Positions 33,257-42,111 of a DNA stretch of 64,000 bases are shown here, piece by piece. Below the pieces are notes generated by a model. That model searched no databases. It was not told the DNA's origin and worked only from the letters and a program-made list of their open reading frames with translations. Position 1 is the stretch's first letter. The number at the start of each line of letters is the position of its first letter. Where the stretch lies: assembly GCA_019752335.1 (NCBI GenBank), contig JAIEMJ010000036.1, forward strand, positions 213,233-277,232. The letters are read 5' to 3'. A program made the position numbers and the translations under genes. The stretch is from Bryobacteraceae bacterium. Lineage in GTDB: Bacteria; Acidobacteriota; Terriglobia; Bryobacterales; Bryobacteraceae.

Positions 33257-34633
33257 ATGCTCACCCGACGCTCTCTCCTGGCCACGCTCGCCGCCGGCCC
33301 CTTCGCCGCCGCTCAGCAAAACGCCCAGCAAAGAAAGCCCAACATCGTCGTCCTCCTGGGCGACGACATGGGCTACCACGACATCAGCCTGCACGGATCC
33401 ACCGAAATGCAGACGCCGCACATTGACTCCATCGCGAAAAACGGCGTCCGCTGTACGAACGGTTACGTCTCCGGCCCGTACTGCAGCCCCACCCGCGCCG
33501 GCTTCATGACCGGCCGCTACCAGACGCGCTTTGGCCACGAATTCAATGAAGGCCCCGGCCGCACCTTCGGCCTGGCCCTCACCGAAACCACCATCGCGCA
33601 ACGCCTGAAGGACCTTGGCTACGCCACCTACGCCGTGGGTAAGTGGCACCTCGGACGCGACCCCGAGTACCGCCCCATGCGCCGCGGCTTCGACGAATTC
33701 TTTGGCACCGTCGCCAACACCAGCTACTACCATCCGCCGCAGTTCGTCGATTCGCGCGTCAGCCCCGACGCCAAGCGCGTCGAGGATCCGGCCTTCTACA
33801 CCACGCGCGAGTACGCCAAGCGCTGCACCGAGATCATTGAAGCCAATAAGAACCGGCCGTTCTTCCTCTATATGGCTTGGAACGCCGTCCACGCCCCGTC
33901 CGAGGCGCCGCAAGAGACGCTGGATCGCTTCAAGAACGCCTCCACCAAGCTCCGCGGCGAACAAGCCGCCATTACCGCGGAGATGGACGACGGTATCGGC
34001 AAGATCCTCGCCAAGCTACGTGAGCTAAAGCTCGAAGAGAATACGCTGATCTTCTTCCTCAGCGACAATGGCGGCCCGCAGCCCGGCGTACGCACGGACA
34101 ATACACCCTTCAAGGGCTACAAGTCCTCCACCTGGGAGGGCGGGGTCCGCGTCCCGTTCCTCGTCCAGTGGAAAGGGAAATTGCCCGCCGGCAAGGTCTA
34201 CGATCAGCCCGTGATCCAGCTCGACATCCAGCCCACGGCGCTCGCCGCCGCCGGTGGCAAGGTCAAAAAGGAATGGAAGCTCGATGGCGTCGATCTGCTG
34301 CCGCACCTCACCGGTAAAACCTCCGCGCCGCCCCACGAAACGCTCTACTGGCGCTTCGGCCCGCAATGGGCGATCCGCAAGGGCGATTGGAAGCTGGTGC
34401 AAGCCTCGGAGACGAAGCTGTTGCCACCCGTCGCCCTACCCAAGATCCCCGTTGGCCCCGTGCATCTCTACAACCTGGCCAAGGATCAGAGTGAAACCAA
34501 CGACTTGAGCGAACAGCATCCAGAGAAGGTAAAAGAACTACGCGCCGCCTGGGAAGCCTGGAACCGCGAACTGGTCGAGCCCGCCTGGCTCCCCACCGGT
34601 CCGGCCGCGGGGCAGAAAAAGAAGAAAGCTTAG
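33257..34633 (+). CDS. Exported sulfatase (formylglycine-type)
   Basis: 458 residues. A Tat-like leader (MLTRRSLLATLAAGPFAAAQ) is followed by the sulfatase N-domain: NIVVLLGDDMGYHDISLHG with the metal Asp pair and YCSPTRAGFMTGRYQ. Its CSPTR matches the CxPxR signature converted to formylglycine. YAVGKWHLG gives the conserved Lys and His and IFFLSDNGGPQPG the second metal Asp/Asn. It is close to arylsulfatase A/N-acetylgalactosamine-sulfatase-like enzymes. Divergent from the TonB receptor. A separate maturase (FGE or anSME) would be required and is not in the window. Confidence 0.93.
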   Translation: MLTRRSLLATLAAGPFAAAQQNAQQRKPNIVVLLGDDMGYHDISLHGSTEMQTPHIDSIAKNGVRCTNGYVSGPYCSPTRAGFMTGRYQTRFGHEFNEGPGRTFGLALTETTIAQRLKDLGYATYAVGKWHLGRDPEYRPMRRGFDEFFGTVANTSYYHPPQFVDSRVSPDAKRVEDPAFYTTREYAKRCTEIIEANKNRPFFLYMAWNAVHAPSEAPQETLDRFKNASTKLRGEQAAITAEMDDGIGKILAKLRELKLEENTLIFFLSDNGGPQPGVRTDNTPFKGYKSSTWEGGVRVPFLVQWKGKLPAGKVYDQPVIQLDIQPTALAAAGGKVKKEWKLDGVDLLPHLTGKTSAPPHETLYWRFGPQWAIRKGDWKLVQASETKLLPPVALPKIPVGPVHLYNLAKDQSETNDLSEQHPEKVKELRAAWEAWNRELVEPAWLPTGPAAGQKKKKA

Positions 34634-34659
34634 TCCTCAACACCGGGCCGTCGCCCATG

Positions 34660-34866
34660 CGCTCCTAAAGTACTATTGCCCATAGGCCGATCAATCCCAT
34701 GCATGGGAGCAGTGCATGGCATCACAGCGCCGGGGCGTCCGGGTCACAAATCGGCCTTCTGGAATGGCTTTTCCGTCGGCATCGTCTGCTTTATCTCCGC
34801 GCGGATGGTGAGCCTCGGGATCAAGCGGCCATTGGTGATTGAACGCGAAACGGTGAGGACGCCGGC
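34660..34866 (+). pseudogene. Deletion relic of a GT2 glycosyltransferase gene
   Basis: The frame ending before rfbF reads AFWNGFSVGIVCFISARMVS, then LGIKRPLVIERETV. The intact GT2 gene (41007-42038) has AFWNSFSVGVAP, LFISVQMVSLGI and NRPLVIERERI at its C-terminus, so this is the same region with two internal in-frame deletions. The element CCTAAAGTACTA at 34666 also occurs before the intact GT2 gene (40930). It keeps a promoter-side element and the 3' end but lacks the catalytic domain. A 12-bp palindrome CCCATGCATGGG lies at 34696-34707. Confidence 0.7.
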
Positions 34867-34890
34867 CAGTGCGCCGCTGCGGCAAGCCCG

Positions 34891-35667
34891 ATGAAAACCG
34901 TGATTCTCTGCGGCGGACAAGGCACGCGCCTCCGGGAGGAAACCGAATTCCGCCCCAAGCCCCTCGTCGAAATCGGCGGGAAGCCGATCCTCTGGCACAT
35001 CATGAAAACCTACGCCCACTACGGCTTCGACGACTTCGTCCTCTGCCTGGGCTATCGCGGCAACATGATCAAGGAATACTTCCTGAACTACGCCGCCATG
35101 AATAACGACTTCACCATCGCCCTGGGCAACAAAGCCTCCATCCGGTTCGAAGGCGAACATCTGGAGCAGGGCTTCCAGGTCACGCTGGCCGACACCGGCC
35201 AGGAAACCATGACCGGCGGCCGCATCAAACGGATCCAAAAGTACGTCGACGGCGACCTCTTCATGGTCACCTACGGCGACGGCGTCGCCGACATCGACAT
35301 CCGCCGCTTGCTGGACTTCCATCACCGGCACGGCAAGGCGGCCACCATCACCACCGTGAAGCCGCACTCCCGCTTCGGTATTTTGGACACCGCCGCCGAT
35401 GGACGGGTCCAAGCCTTCGCCGAAAAGCCGCAACTCGACGGCTGGGCCAGTGCTGGCTTCCTCGTCTTTGATCGCAAACTCTTCGACTATCTCGACGACG
35501 ACTCCACCGTGCTCGAACGCGAGCCGCTGGAACGGCTGGCCCAGGAAGGCCAGTTGATGGCCTATCGCCACGAAGGCTCCTTCTACACGATGGACACCTA
35601 TCGCGAATACCTTTTCTTGAACGATCTGTGGTCCTCGGGAAAAGCACCATGGGGCATATGGAGATGA
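34891..35667 (+). CDS. rfbF: Glucose-1-phosphate cytidylyltransferase
   Basis: 258 residues. The nucleotidyltransferase loop [20 protein letters not shown] and [20 protein letters not shown] are diagnostic of Rfb[13 protein letters not shown] is the metal-binding strand and [19 protein letters not shown] the conserved C-terminal segment. It makes CDP-glucose from CTP and glucose 1-phosphate, the entry step to 3,6-dideoxyhexoses. First of five tightly linked genes; the rfbG start overlaps its stop in ATGA. Confidence 0.95.
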   Translation: MKTVILCGGQGTRLREETEFRPKPLVEIGGKPILWHIMKTYAHYGFDDFVLCLGYRGNMIKEYFLNYAAMNNDFTIALGNKASIRFEGEHLEQGFQVTLADTGQETMTGGRIKRIQKYVDGDLFMVTYGDGVADIDIRRLLDFHHRHGKAATITTVKPHSRFGILDTAADGRVQAFAEKPQLDGWASAGFLVFDRKLFDYLDDDSTVLEREPLERLAQEGQLMAYRHEGSFYTMDTYREYLFLNDLWSSGKAPWGIWR

Positions 35668-36641
35668 ACACGAAACATTGGACGGACCGGCCGGTGCTGA
35701 TTACCGGCGCGACGGGCTTGGTGGGCGGCTGGCTGGCGAAGCGCTTGTTACAGGCCGGCGCCAGCGTCGTCTGCCTCGTGCGCGACTGGGTCCCGCAATG
35801 CGAACTGGTGCGCTCGCACGATCTTGATCGGGTGAAGACTGTCCACGGCGATATCCGCGACCGCGAGTGCCTGGAACGCGTGCTCGGTGAGTACGAGATC
35901 GACACCGTCTTTCATCTAGCCGCCCAGACCATCGTGGGCATCGCGAACCGCAACCCGATCGCCACGTTCGAAAGCAACATCCAAGGCACCTGGAACCTCC
36001 TCGAAGCCTGCCGCCGCTCCCCTAGCGTCAAGGCCATCGTCGTGGCCTCCTCGGACAAGGCCTATGGCGATCAGGAGACCCTGCCCTACCACGAGGACAC
36101 GCCGCTCGAAGGGCGCCACCCCTACGACGTCAGCAAGTCTTGCGCCGACCTGCTCTCCACCAGCTATGCGGTCACCTACGGGCTGCCGGTGGCCATTACC
36201 CGCTGCGGCAACTTCTACGGCGGCGGCGACATGAACTGGAATCGCATCGTCCCGGGAACCATCCGCGCCGTGGCCCGGAACGAACGGCCGGTGATCCGCT
36301 CCGACGGAAAGTTCGTCCGCGACTACTTCTACGTCGAAGACGGTGCGGCCGCCTACATGCTCCTGGCCGAAGCGCTCATCGCCGACAAGACTCTCCGGGG
36401 AGAGGCCTTCAACTTCTCGAACGAAATCCAGATCACCGTGCTCGACCTCGTCGACCGGATCCTCCGCACCATGGACAGCCCCCTGGTGCCCGAAGTACGC
36501 AACGAAGCCAGCCACGAAATCCGCCATCAGTACTTGAGCGCCAAAAAAGCGCGGGCCCAGCTCTCCTGGTCGCCGATCTACACGCTCGACTCTGGCCTCG
36601 AAGCCACCATCGACTGGTACCGGAGGTATCTCGCTTCATGA
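35664..36641 (+). CDS. rfbG: CDP-glucose 4,6-dehydratase
   Basis: 325 residues from ATG 35664 (ATGA overlap with rfbF); earlier in-frame ATGs at 35649 and 35658 would lengthen the N-terminus beyond the family norm. SDR features: NAD motif [36 protein letters not shown], the Ser of [11 protein letters not shown] and the YxxxK of [13 protein letters not shown]. It converts CDP-glucose to CDP-4-dehydro-6-deoxyglucose. Stop overlaps the rfbH start by 4 bp. Confidence 0.94.
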   Translation: MNTKHWTDRPVLITGATGLVGGWLAKRLLQAGASVVCLVRDWVPQCELVRSHDLDRVKTVHGDIRDRECLERVLGEYEIDTVFHLAAQTIVGIANRNPIATFESNIQGTWNLLEACRRSPSVKAIVVASSDKAYGDQETLPYHEDTPLEGRHPYDVSKSCADLLSTSYAVTYGLPVAITRCGNFYGGGDMNWNRIVPGTIRAVARNERPVIRSDGKFVRDYFYVEDGAAAYMLLAEALIADKTLRGEAFNFSNEIQITVLDLVDRILRTMDSPLVPEVRNEASHEIRHQYLSAKKARAQLSWSPIYTLDSGLEATIDWYRRYLAS

Positions 36642-38008
36642 GCGAACGCGCCGAACAGCTGCGCCAGCAGATTCGCGGCCTGGTCGCCGAGTATCACGCC
36701 GAAGCCTTCCCCACCCGGACGTTCCTTCCCGGCGCCTCCGCTGTCCCGGTAAGCGGCAAAGTCTTCGACGCCGAAGACATGCAAACGCTCGTCGATTCGT
36801 CGCTCGACTTCTGGCTCACCACCGGCCGTTTTGCCGCGGACTTCGAGCGTCAGTTCGCGCGCTACTGCGGTGTCCGCGCGGCCATGTTGGTCAACTCTGG
36901 ATCCTCGGCGAATCTTGTCGCCTTAACCAGCCTCACCTCGCCAAAACTCGGGGACCGTCGCCTGAAACCCGGCGACGAAGTTATCACCGTGGCCGCCGGT
37001 TTCCCCACCACCGTCAATCCCATCATCCAAAATCAACTGGTCCCGGTCTTCCTCGACATCACTTTACCGACACTGCAAGTGAACGTGGACCAGCTTGAAG
37101 CGGCGCTCTCCGATAAGACGCGCGCCATTATGATTGCCCATACACTGGGCAACCCGTTCGACCTCCGCACTGTGAGCGCCTTCGCCAAGAAGCACGGTCT
37201 TTGGCTCATCGAGGACTGCTGTGATGCCCTCGGGGCTACCTTCGAAGGGCAAATGGTCGGGACGTTCGGCGACTTAGCGACTTTCAGTTTTTACCCCGCC
37301 CACCATATCACCATGGGCGAAGGTGGCTGCGTGATCACGAATTCACCGCTGCTCAAGACGCTAGTGGAATCGTTCCGCGATTGGGGCCGGGACTGCTGGT
37401 GCAGTCCCGGCGAGGATAATACCTGCGGCAAACGTTTTGCTTGGCAACTAGGCGATCTGCCCTGCGGCTACGATCACAAATACACCTACTCGCACATTGG
37501 TTACAACCTCAAGCTAACTGACATGCAAGCCGCCATCGGCTTCTCGCAACTGAAGAAACTCCCACAGTTCATTGAGGCCAGGCGACGAAACTTTGCGCGG
37601 CTGCACGCCGGATTGCAGGACTTGCAAGGGTATTTTCTTCTTCCCGAATCCACCCCCGGTTCTGAGCCGAGTTGGTTTGGCTTTCCGGTCGCGCTGCGCC
37701 CGGAGTGCGGACTCAGCCGGCACCAGGTCATCGCCCACCTGGAATCAGCCAGGATCGGCACCCGCCTCCTGTTTGCCGGCAATCTATTGCGTCAGCCGGC
37801 CTACGAGAACATCGCGCATCGGAAGGTGGGTTCTTTACCGAACTCCGATTTCGCCATGAACCACGTTTTCTGGATCGGTGTCTATCCGGGTTTGTCAGAC
37901 GCGAGCCTGGACCATGTGCTCAGCACGTTGCGCTCAACGCGAAACTTGGTCCCGGTCATCGAAGGATCCGGCAGCCGTGTCCTTGAGGAGATAGGAGCGC
38001 TTATATGA
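36638..38008 (+). CDS. rfbH: CDP-4-dehydro-6-deoxyglucose 3-dehydrase (E1)
   Basis: 456 residues. This is a PMP-dependent DegT/AspC-fold enzyme that also holds a [2Fe-2S] cluster. The PLP Lys is replaced by His in [13 protein letters not shown], the hallmark of E1. Cluster cysteines are present as [16 protein letters not shown] (C-x-C-x7-C) with an upstream Cys in [10 protein letters not shown]1 removes the 3-hydroxyl of CDP-4-dehydro-6-deoxyglucose with electrons from a reductase (E3, AscD/RfbI); no E3 gene is in the window. Start and stop both overlap neighbours by 4 bp. A longer frame from 36140 is an artefact within rfbG. Confidence 0.95.
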   Translation: MSERAEQLRQQIRGLVAEYHAEAFPTRTFLPGASAVPVSGKVFDAEDMQTLVDSSLDFWLTTGRFAADFERQFARYCGVRAAMLVNSGSSANLVALTSLTSPKLGDRRLKPGDEVITVAAGFPTTVNPIIQNQLVPVFLDITLPTLQVNVDQLEAALSDKTRAIMIAHTLGNPFDLRTVSAFAKKHGLWLIEDCCDALGATFEGQMVGTFGDLATFSFYPAHHITMGEGGCVITNSPLLKTLVESFRDWGRDCWCSPGEDNTCGKRFAWQLGDLPCGYDHKYTYSHIGYNLKLTDMQAAIGFSQLKKLPQFIEARRRNFARLHAGLQDLQGYFLLPESTPGSEPSWFGFPVALRPECGLSRHQVIAHLESARIGTRLLFAGNLLRQPAYENIAHRKVGSLPNSDFAMNHVFWIGVYPGLSDASLDHVLSTLRSTRNLVPVIEGSGSRVLEEIGALI

Positions 38009-39843
38009 CGGTCGCCGAACTGATTGCCGCCAAGCTGCAACGATATGGATGCCGGCACATCTTCGCCATCTCGGGTGCCGGTAACCTACCCATGTTTGAC
38101 GCCATTGCACGTCAGCCCGGCCTGGAATATGTTTGCCCCCATCATGAGCAGGCGGGGACGATGGCCGCTGTCGCCTATACCCGGATGTCGCCTACGGACG
38201 CGCTGGGCGTGATGATGACCACTGCCGGACCCGGCGCCATCAATGCCATCACTGGCTTGCTGAACGGTTGGGCGGACTCAATACCGATGATCGTCCTTTC
38301 CGGTCAGGAGAAAACCTCCGCTATTAACGCGGGCCGCGGACTTCGTATGTGGGGTGTCCAGGGATTCGACGTCGTGAGAACCGTAAGTCCCTTCTGCAAA
38401 TATGCGGTCATGATCACCGATCCGCACTCCATCGGTTATCACCTGGACCGGGCCATCTACGAAGCAAAAAATGGCCGGCCAGGACCCGTTTGGATTGATG
38501 TTCCGGTAGACATTCAGTCCGCCACGATCGATCCCAGGAGACTTCTGGAATTCACTCCGCCCGCCGCGACCGCGCCGGACCATCGCGAGATAGCCGCACA
38601 CATTCACCGCCTGCTGGCAGGCGCTCAGCGACCGGTGTTTATCCTCGGCAATGGCATTCGGCTCGCGGGTGGGCAGAGTCTCCTTCCAAAACTTCTGGAG
38701 CAATACCAGATCCCCTTGATCACGGCGTGGAGCGGCATGGACATGATTCCTTCCAGCCAACCCCGCTTCTTTGGCCACGCGGGCGTATATGGCGGGCGTT
38801 GCGCTAACTTCGTGGTCCAGAATGCGGATTTGCTGGTCTGTATCGGTACCCGCCTGGCGATCCCTCAGGTTGGTTACGACCTCCGCGAGTACGCGCGCGC
38901 GGCGAAAAAGGTGGTTGTCGACATAGACGCCGAGGAACTGGCCAAGTTCGACCCGCCTTTTGACTTCCTGATCCAGGCCGATGCACGGCAGTTTCTGTTG
39001 GCCTTACTTGGGGCATCCCGTGGCGCCGGCCCCGTCGCACCCGGCGCCTGGGTCGGCCAGTGCGAAAGTTGGAAGCAGCGCTATCCCCTCATTGAGCCGG
39101 AGCATCATGTCAACCGGATCGGAGCCATCAATACCTACCGCTTTATTGAAGAGCTAAATCAGCATCTGGTCCCCGGCGATTTGGTCGTCGCGGACGCCGG
39201 CGCGGCGCATACCTGCACGCAGCAGATGATCTACCTCCAGCCAGGCATGAAGATTATCGCGACAACCGGCCTGGGGGAGATGGGATACGGCGTCCCCGGT
39301 GCGATCGGCGCAGCCTTTTCGCGGCCCGGCCAGCGCGTGGTGCTGGTGGTCGGTGATGGCTCGATGATGATGAATCTGCAGGAACTGCAGACGGTCGTCC
39401 ATCACCATCTCCCGATTAAGATCTTTCTTTACGAAAACGACGGCTACCTGACGATACGGACGACCCAGAATGCCCTCTTTCAGGGCCGGCAGGCGGGATC
39501 AAGCGGCCGGTCCGGCGTCAGTTGTCCCGATTTCCTCAAAATTGCCGCGGCTTTTGGTATCCCAGTGCGTGAGGTCAGCGACTTTGCAGATGCGCCACGG
39601 GCCATTGATGAAACACTCGCGGGCGACGGTCCCTGTCTGTGCGTGATTCATACGGATCCAGTACAAACCTTTGCCCCCAAACTCTCCGTGTCCAGAAACG
39701 CCGATGGCGCGCTCGTATCACCGCCGCTGGAAGATCTTTCCCCGCTTCTCCCGCGGGAGCAACTCGACGCGGAGATGATTGTCGGCCTGCATCCGAAGAG
39801 TGCCGGCTTGGGCGTGGATGCGCTGGAATTGGCGGAACGGTAG
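38005..39843 (+). CDS. ThDP-dependent acetolactate-synthase-like enzyme, YerE-like
   Basis: 612 residues with the three ThDP-enzyme domains. The catalytic Glu is in [19 protein letters not shown], the central domain carries [13 protein letters not shown], and the ThDP motif is [20 protein letters not shown] (GDGS with a downstream Asn). In its place after rfbFGH it resembles YerE, the flavoenzyme that adds a two-carbon unit from pyruvate to C-4 of CDP-3,6-dideoxy-4-ketoglucose during yersiniose A synthesis. Ordinary acetolactate synthase is less likely, as no small subunit or branched-chain amino acid gene is near. Starts in ATGA with rfbH. Confidence 0.85.
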   Translation: MTVAELIAAKLQRYGCRHIFAISGAGNLPMFDAIARQPGLEYVCPHHEQAGTMAAVAYTRMSPTDALGVMMTTAGPGAINAITGLLNGWADSIPMIVLSGQEKTSAINAGRGLRMWGVQGFDVVRTVSPFCKYAVMITDPHSIGYHLDRAIYEAKNGRPGPVWIDVPVDIQSATIDPRRLLEFTPPAATAPDHREIAAHIHRLLAGAQRPVFILGNGIRLAGGQSLLPKLLEQYQIPLITAWSGMDMIPSSQPRFFGHAGVYGGRCANFVVQNADLLVCIGTRLAIPQVGYDLREYARAAKKVVVDIDAEELAKFDPPFDFLIQADARQFLLALLGASRGAGPVAPGAWVGQCESWKQRYPLIEPEHHVNRIGAINTYRFIEELNQHLVPGDLVVADAGAAHTCTQQMIYLQPGMKIIATTGLGEMGYGVPGAIGAAFSRPGQRVVLVVGDGSMMMNLQELQTVVHHHLPIKIFLYENDGYLTIRTTQNALFQGRQAGSSGRSGVSCPDFLKIAAAFGIPVREVSDFADAPRAIDETLAGDGPCLCVIHTDPVQTFAPKLSVSRNADGALVSPPLEDLSPLLPREQLDAEMIVGLHPKSAGLGVDALELAER

Positions 39844-39853
39844 AACCTCTCCG

Positions 39854-40912
39854 GTGACTTCGAACCCCATCATCGCCGAGGACGTGGCTCGTATCGCTTC
39901 GGCCAATCTACCCTGGGAGAACTTCGCCGGAGCGAGTGTCCTGGTCACTGGCGCGGCCGGATTTCTCCCGGCCTACCTGGTGGAAACCCTCCTGCATCTG
40001 AATCGAACCTCGCTAAGCAGGCCGGCGCGGATCGTGGCCTTGGTGCGCAACGCGGCGCCGGCGCTTGCGCGCTTCGGAGACCCGGTTCAGAGCCGTGAAT
40101 TGGACCTCCTCGTGCAGGATGTGACTGAACCTATCCCAGAGTCCTACCGCTTCGACTACATCATTCACGCGGCCAGCCAGGCCAGTCCGCGCTACTACGC
40201 AGTAGACCCTGTGGGGACCCTCTCGGCCAATGTCTTTGGTACACGGAACCTATTGACCGCCGCACAGCGGCAACCACTCCGAGGATTCCTGTTCTTCAGT
40301 TCCGGAGATGTCTATGGCGTCAGTTCTGACCCGCTGCGAGCCATCGGAGAAAAGGACTACGGTTACGTGGACTGCACGGACTTTCGTTCCTGCTACGGCG
40401 AAAGCAAGCGCATGGGGGAGACGATGTGCGTAGCGTGGGCCAAGCAGTATGGGGTGCCGGCGCGGATGGTGCGTCCTTTCCATACCTACGGTCCGGGCAT
40501 GCGGCTGGACGACGGCCGCGTCTTCGCCGATTTCGTCCGCGACATCCTCTCGGGTGGTCCCATCGTACTGCACAGTGACGGTAGCGCCGTTCGCTCGTTC
40601 TGCTACCTCGCCGATGCGACCGAAGCATTCTTTCGCGTCCTCTTACAAGGCTTCACCGGCGAAGCTTACAACGTCGCCAACCCGAACGCGGTAGCGAGCA
40701 TTGCGGGCCTCGCTCAGCGGCTAGCCGAGCTGTTTCAGGTTCAGGTGGAGCGGCGCGGCCGGAGCGATAACCATTACGTATCGAGCCCGATTCCGTTCAC
40801 CTCGCCGGCCACGGCCAAAATCGAGGCGCTCGGTTGGTCTTCCCGGACCTCGATTGAGGAGGGTTTCGCGCGGACAGTCGCCAGTTACCGCCCTGTCCCG
40901 ATTTCCAGCTAG
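39854..40912 (+). CDS. NAD-dependent epimerase/dehydratase (extended SDR), possible sugar ketoreductase
   Basis: 352 residues from GTG 39854, 10 bp after the ThDP gene; a longer frame overlaps that gene. Features: VLVTGAAGFLPAYLVETLLH (NAD site), YIIHAASQASPRYYAVDP, FFSSGDVYGVSSDP, the catalytic SCYGESKRMGE (YxxxK), and VRPFHTYGPGMRLDDGRVFA. The sequence is near UDP-glucuronate decarboxylase/dTDP-glucose dehydratase-type SDRs. By position it could carry out the YerF-like reduction of the acetyl side chain or an epimerisation; this is inference from context. Confidence 0.85.
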   Translation: MTSNPIIAEDVARIASANLPWENFAGASVLVTGAAGFLPAYLVETLLHLNRTSLSRPARIVALVRNAAPALARFGDPVQSRELDLLVQDVTEPIPESYRFDYIIHAASQASPRYYAVDPVGTLSANVFGTRNLLTAAQRQPLRGFLFFSSGDVYGVSSDPLRAIGEKDYGYVDCTDFRSCYGESKRMGETMCVAWAKQYGVPARMVRPFHTYGPGMRLDDGRVFADFVRDILSGGPIVLHSDGSAVRSFCYLADATEAFFRVLLQGFTGEAYNVANPNAVASIAGLAQRLAELFQVQVERRGRSDNHYVSSPIPFTSPATAKIEALGWSSRTSIEEGFARTVASYRPVPISS

Positions 40913-41006
40913 CGAGGTGCCCGGCAGGGCCTAAAGTACTAGGGCGCGCCGGTCGATATTTCCCCTGAATGTGGATTCTTGCACGAGGCATCCGGATAGG
41001 AAAATA

Positions 41007-42038
41007 ATGAAACTCGTCAGCGTCGTCACGCCTTGCTACAACGAGGAAGCGAACGTCGAAGAATTGTGTGCCCGTGTGCGCCGCGTGATGGAAGGCCTTC
41101 CGCAGTATCGCTATGAGCATCTCTTCATCGACAACGCGTCGCAGGATGCGACGGTGGCCAAGCTCAAGCAAATCGCCAGCCAGGACCGCAACGTCAAAAT
41201 CATCGTCAACTGCCGCAATTTCGGCCACGTGCGCTCTCCGATGCACGGCCTGTACCAGGCTACCGGTGACATCATCATCATGCTCTTCGCGGACCTGCAG
41301 GATCCGCCAGAACTCCTCAAGGATCTCCTGGCGGAATGGGAAAACGGCACGCCCGTCGTCCTGGCCATCAAGCGCACCAGCGAAGAGAGCGGCCTGATGT
41401 TTGCCATCCGCACCGCTTACTACCGGCTCGTGGAGAAGCTTACTGACTTCGAGGTCTATGAGCACTTCACAGGATTCGGACTCTATGATCGCCAACTGCT
41501 CGACATCCTGCGCGAGAAATACCCTGACCCCTACCCCTATTTTCGCGGCATGATCGCCGAGGTCGGCTTCCCTTACAAGTCGGTGTTCTATAACCAGAAA
41601 CGCCGTTTGCGCGGCATCACCAAGAATAACTTCTACACCCTCTACGACGCCGCCATGCTTGGCATCACCAAGTTGTCGAAAGTGCCGCTTCGCCTGGTGA
41701 CCTTTTTCGGCTTCGCCTCGGCCATGGCGAGCTTGCTGGTCGGCCTGTTTTACCTGATCTACAAATTGGCCTTCTGGAACAGTTTTTCTGTCGGCGTCGC
41801 GCCGCTGGTAATCGGAATCTTTCTCTTCATTTCTGTCCAGATGGTGAGCTTGGGCATCATCGGCGAATACATCGGTTCCATCCACACCATGGTGCAAAAC
41901 CGGCCGCTCGTGATTGAACGCGAAAGAATCAATTTTGATGTGCCCGCCGCCCAGGGTGGCGCCGGTGTACCCGCGGAATTGATCAACTTACAGGCGGCGG
42001 TACACCCGTCCACGCCACGGCACGAGCACGCCCGGTGA
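41007..42038 (+). CDS. GT2 family glycosyltransferase (dolichol/undecaprenyl-phosphate sugar type)
   Basis: 343 residues from ATG 41007 with AGGAAA upstream. GT-A domain: SVVTPCYNEEANVEELC, HLFIDNASQDATV, MLFADLQDPPELLKDLLAEW (DxD-like), then GFGLYDRQLLD and KRRLRGITKNNFYTLYDAAM. Two C-terminal membrane helices (RLVTFFGFASAMASLLVGLF; FLFISVQMVSLGIIGEYIG) place it with GtrB/ArnC-like enzymes that load a sugar onto polyprenyl phosphate. It follows the CDP-sugar genes after a 94-bp gap containing CCTAAAGTACTA. A decayed copy of its 3' end lies at 34.7 kb. Confidence 0.9.
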   Translation: MKLVSVVTPCYNEEANVEELCARVRRVMEGLPQYRYEHLFIDNASQDATVAKLKQIASQDRNVKIIVNCRNFGHVRSPMHGLYQATGDIIIMLFADLQDPPELLKDLLAEWENGTPVVLAIKRTSEESGLMFAIRTAYYRLVEKLTDFEVYEHFTGFGLYDRQLLDILREKYPDPYPYFRGMIAEVGFPYKSVFYNQKRRLRGITKNNFYTLYDAAMLGITKLSKVPLRLVTFFGFASAMASLLVGLFYLIYKLAFWNSFSVGVAPLVIGIFLFISVQMVSLGIIGEYIGSIHTMVQNRPLVIERERINFDVPAAQGGAGVPAELINLQAAVHPSTPRHEHAR

Positions 42039-42111
42039 AAACGTTCTCCCATCGTGCAGGCCTCAGCCATCACCCCGGCCCTGCTCAGCCGGCCGCGAAA
42101 GGCTAGCCGCG

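Noticed and set aside
34696..34707. 12-bp palindrome CCCATGCATGGG as a regulator site
   Set aside because: It lies in the GT2 relic without a promoter nearby; a single short palindrome is expected by chance in 64 kb.
36140..36637. A long plus-strand frame extending the rfbH protein upstream by 166 residues
   Set aside because: It lies wholly within rfbG in another frame, is rich in Arg/His/Pro like a shadow frame, and the RfbH family starts at [12 protein letters not shown] with an ATGA overlap.
38005..39843. Acetolactate synthase for branched-chain amino acids
   Set aside because: No regulatory subunit or ilv gene nearby and the gene is embedded by 4-bp overlap in a CDP-sugar operon; a YerE-like role fits better, though not proven.
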